Shown: piece after piece, positions 6,846-8,422 of the stretch
Layout: each line of letters starts with the position of its first letter
Numbering within the stretch: position 1 is the stretch's first letter
Assembly (NCBI GenBank): GCA_025457805.1
Contig: JALOTR010000084.1
Location: 1-8,422, forward strand
DNA from: Akkermansiaceae bacterium
GTDB taxonomy: Bacteria > Verrucomicrobiota > Verrucomicrobiia > Verrucomicrobiales > Akkermansiaceae
DNA length: 8,422 nt
Direction of reading: 5' to 3'
Notes under the pieces: generated by a model
What the model saw: the letters and a program-made list of their open reading frames with translations, nothing else
The model's database searches: none
Told to the model about the DNA's origin: nothing
Made by a program: the position numbers and the translations under genes

Positions 6846-7915
6846 GTTCCCTTCCTTCCACTACCCGCCACTGCTGGCCCGCCGTGTTTTTTGCGTGGCT
6901 TTTCTCGGCAGGCTTCACGCTACTTGCCGCAGGAATCCCGGAAACGTTGCTGGGGCCGCCCAGCGACAAGGGGCCGTGCGTCGTCCGTGCGCAGTTCCAA
7001 CTCCAGGATATCAACAGCATCGATGACGAACCGGAAACCTTCGAGTTCACCGGCGTCCTCGTGCTCACATGGAAGGATCCGCGACAAGCCTTTGATCCAA
7101 AGGTCGCCGGCGTTGCCGAGAAGATCTATCAGGGTGACTATCAGTTCAACGAAGTCTCGCCCGCATGGTACCCGCAGGTGGTTCTCGCCAACGAGAGCGG
7201 GCTCTATGAATCGGACGCCGTAATCCTCCGCTTGCAACCGGATGGAACCAGCACCCTGATCAGCACAATCAACGCGGTTGCTGAAACCGACTTCGACATG
7301 CGCCGCTATCCGTTCGACTCGCAGAGGCTTCAGGCTGTTTTCGAAATCGTCGGATTCAACAGAAGTGAAGTGGTTCTAGATGCCGGTCCCGGTTCGGCAG
7401 ACCGGCCGATCCACGTTTCCCAATGGGACCTGCGCGGAATCGAAACCGCAGTTCGCCAAAGAAATTCCCTCTCCGCCGGGCCGTCCGGGGATTCCTCTGA
7501 ATTCGTGGTGACCTTCAACGTGCAACGCGATCCGTTGTTCACCCTCCGCCTTGTGGGCTTGCCACTCGCGTTGATCGTCATTCTCTCATGGTCGGTATTC
7601 TGGATGGAGCGGTCATCGCTCGGGGATCGCATCAGTGTTTCCTTCGTCGGCATCCTGACTGCGGTCGCCTATCAGATCGTGGTCGGCGACCTGCTGCCGC
7701 ATGTTTCCTACATCACCGTGATGCACGCTTTCCTCAACTTCAGCTTCTTCGTCATGTGCGGGACGGTCGTCATCAATCTCGTCGTCGGCGCCTGCGATAA
7801 GAATGGAAAATCAGCGCTCGGCGATCTCATCGACCGTCGCTGCCGCTGGATTTTTCCAATTGCCTATCTAGGCCTGCTAGTGGCCATCGGGCTGATCGCC
7901 ATCACTGTATTCTAA
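6842..7915 (+). CDS. Prokaryotic pentameric ligand-gated ion channel (Cys-loop superfamily homologue)
   Basis: A 357-aa protein with a signal peptide-like N-terminus (hydrophobic to about residue 30), an extracytoplasmic beta domain (about 45-230) and four membrane helices: M1 about 232-254 (with Pro241), M2 262-283, M3 about 289-315, M4 about 336-356. Hallmarks are 'WKDPR' (77-81), 'WYPQVVLANE' (109-118), 'DMRRYPFDSQ' (152-161), and the M2-M3 linker 'LPHVSYITVM' (285-294). The two Cys-loop cysteines correspond to Thr149 and Leu163, so the disulfide is absent as in GLIC and ELIC. Aligned by eye to ELIC, M2 has Asp at -1', Ser at 2', Val 6', Leu 9', Ala 13', Ile 16' and Asp 20', which suggests a cation-selective pore with a hydrophobic gate. 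The M3-M4 loop is short, as in bacterial members. The ligand is unknown. The start overlaps the hydrolase stop. Confidence 0.9.
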   Translation: MSSLPSTTRHCWPAVFFAWLFSAGFTLLAAGIPETLLGPPSDKGPCVVRAQFQLQDINSIDDEPETFEFTGVLVLTWKDPRQAFDPKVAGVAEKIYQGDYQFNEVSPAWYPQVVLANESGLYESDAVILRLQPDGTSTLISTINAVAETDFDMRRYPFDSQRLQAVFEIVGFNRSEVVLDAGPGSADRPIHVSQWDLRGIETAVRQRNSLSAGPSGDSSEFVVTFNVQRDPLFTLRLVGLPLALIVILSWSVFWMERSSLGDRISVSFVGILTAVAYQIVVGDLLPHVSYITVMHAFLNFSFFVMCGTVVINLVVGACDKNGKSALGDLIDRRCRWIFPIAYLGLLVAIGLIAITVF

Positions 7916-7954
7916 CATCAATCCTGACATAGTAATCCAATCAAAACAAAAACC
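7916..7954 (+). other. AT-rich 5' leader before the SYLF gene
   Basis: The 39 nt between the channel stop and the ATG at 7955 are clearly richer in A and T than the surroundings and end in an A-rich run directly before the start, with no Shine-Dalgarno. An unstructured A-rich leader can help initiation without one, and a promoter could lie here, but I cannot identify convincing -35/-10 boxes or a terminator for the upstream operon. Confidence 0.3.
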
Positions 7955-8422
7955 ATGAAACTCCGCATCCGCACCATCGCATCCGCCGCCCTGCTCGCCA
8001 CTGGCACCCTGATCCTCAGCCAATGCGCAAACGGACCAGTCACCAATCTCAACGCCTCCAGCGTGAACCCGCGCGAACTCGCGGCAAAGTCCCGCAGCGC
8101 GCTCAACGACCTTTATCGCAGCAATCCCGCCGCGCGCCGCCTCGGAGCACGTGCCAAGGGCATCATTGTGTTTCCAAACATCACCAAGGGAGGCCTCATG
8201 GTTGGTGGCATGGCTGGCAATGGCGCATTGATCCGCAATGATGGCACGATCCATGATTTCTATCAAACGGCCGGCGCGTCCTATGGATTCCAGGCAGGCA
8301 TCCAGGAGTTTGGTTATGCATTGTTCCTGATGGATGACGCCGCATTCGCCAATCTCGACCGCAGCGGTGGTTGGGAAATCGGCTCAAGCCCCAGCCTCGT
8401 CATCGTCGATGAAGGCATGGCC
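7955..8422 (+). CDS. SYLF/YSC84-domain lipoprotein, 3'-truncated by the window edge
   Basis: The frame is open from the ATG at 7955 to the last base (156 codons visible). The N-terminus is a lipoprotein signal: basic start MKLRIR, hydrophobic core 8-20, then LSQC with Cys24 and Gln at -1. After a short linker the SYLF domain begins near residue 40 with the helix 'RELAAKSRSALNDLY', then 'AKGIIVFPNITKGG' (67-80), 'MVGGMAGNGALI' (82-93) and 'YGFQAGIQEFGYALFLM' (110-126). These match the bacterial YSC84-related/SYLF family, usually about 180-250 aa, so perhaps 30-60 residues are missing beyond the window. Eukaryotic SYLF domains bind phosphoinositides; bacterial ones are envelope proteins of poorly known role, presumably membrane-associated. 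No broken codon or frameshift is seen. The family call is strong; lipidation is likely but the lipobox is non-canonical. Confidence 0.9.
   Translation, partial: MKLRIRTIASAALLATGTLILSQCANGPVTNLNASSVNPRELAAKSRSALNDLYRSNPAARRLGARAKGIIVFPNITKGGLMVGGMAGNGALIRNDGTIHDFYQTAGASYGFQAGIQEFGYALFLMDDAAFANLDRSGGWEIGSSPSLVIVDEGMA

Overview
The window is moderately GC-rich bacterial DNA, densely packed with nine protein-coding genes, all on the + strand. The first and last genes run off the edges. Two junctions are ATGA stop/start overlaps, the other gaps are 15 to 71 nt, and I see no rho-independent terminator, rRNA, tRNA, mobile element or CRISPR array. This looks like one long operon or two or three back-to-back co-directional units.

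The organism is a Gram-negative (diderm) bacterium: there is a beta-barrel outer-membrane protein ending in Trp, two lipoproteins and several Sec-exported periplasmic proteins. The near absence of usable Shine-Dalgarno sequences, the Gln that follows nearly every signal-peptidase site and the gene mix suggest Verrucomicrobiota (Luteolibacter-like) to me. That assignment is inference, not proof; other diderm phyla are possible.

Layout: (1) nt 1-702, 3' part of a DUF4105 protein (Pfam 'Lnb N-terminal periplasmic domain'), overlapping (2) 699-1616, an outer-membrane protein of the phenol-degradation MetA/transporter family. (3) 1688-3187, a secreted DUF3300 protein with a long Gln/Ser/Ala/Arg-rich repeat tail. 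(4) 3220-4113, a secreted DUF2950 protein, the familiar partner of DUF3300. (5) 4165-4953, a four-helix inner-membrane DUF4239 (bestrophin-like) protein. (6) 4969-5226, a small unrecognised ORF with a signal-peptide-like start. (7) 5265-6845, a lipase-like alpha/beta-hydrolase lipoprotein, overlapping (8) 6842-7915, a prokaryotic pentameric ligand-gated ion channel (Cys-loop superfamily without the Cys loop). (9) 7955 to the right edge, a SYLF/YSC84-domain lipoprotein.

Every recognisable product is predicted to sit in or beyond the inner membrane, and there is no cytoplasmic enzyme, regulator or transposase. Several families are linked to membrane lipids (Lnb-related DUF4105, lipase-like hydrolase, SYLF) and two to ion conduction (bestrophin-like, pentameric channel). 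A working idea is an envelope-maintenance or membrane-stress module. Its most intriguing part is the translationally overlapping lipoprotein hydrolase and ligand-gated channel, where the hydrolase might make or remove the channel's ligand. The function of the cluster as a whole is unknown and that proposal is inference.
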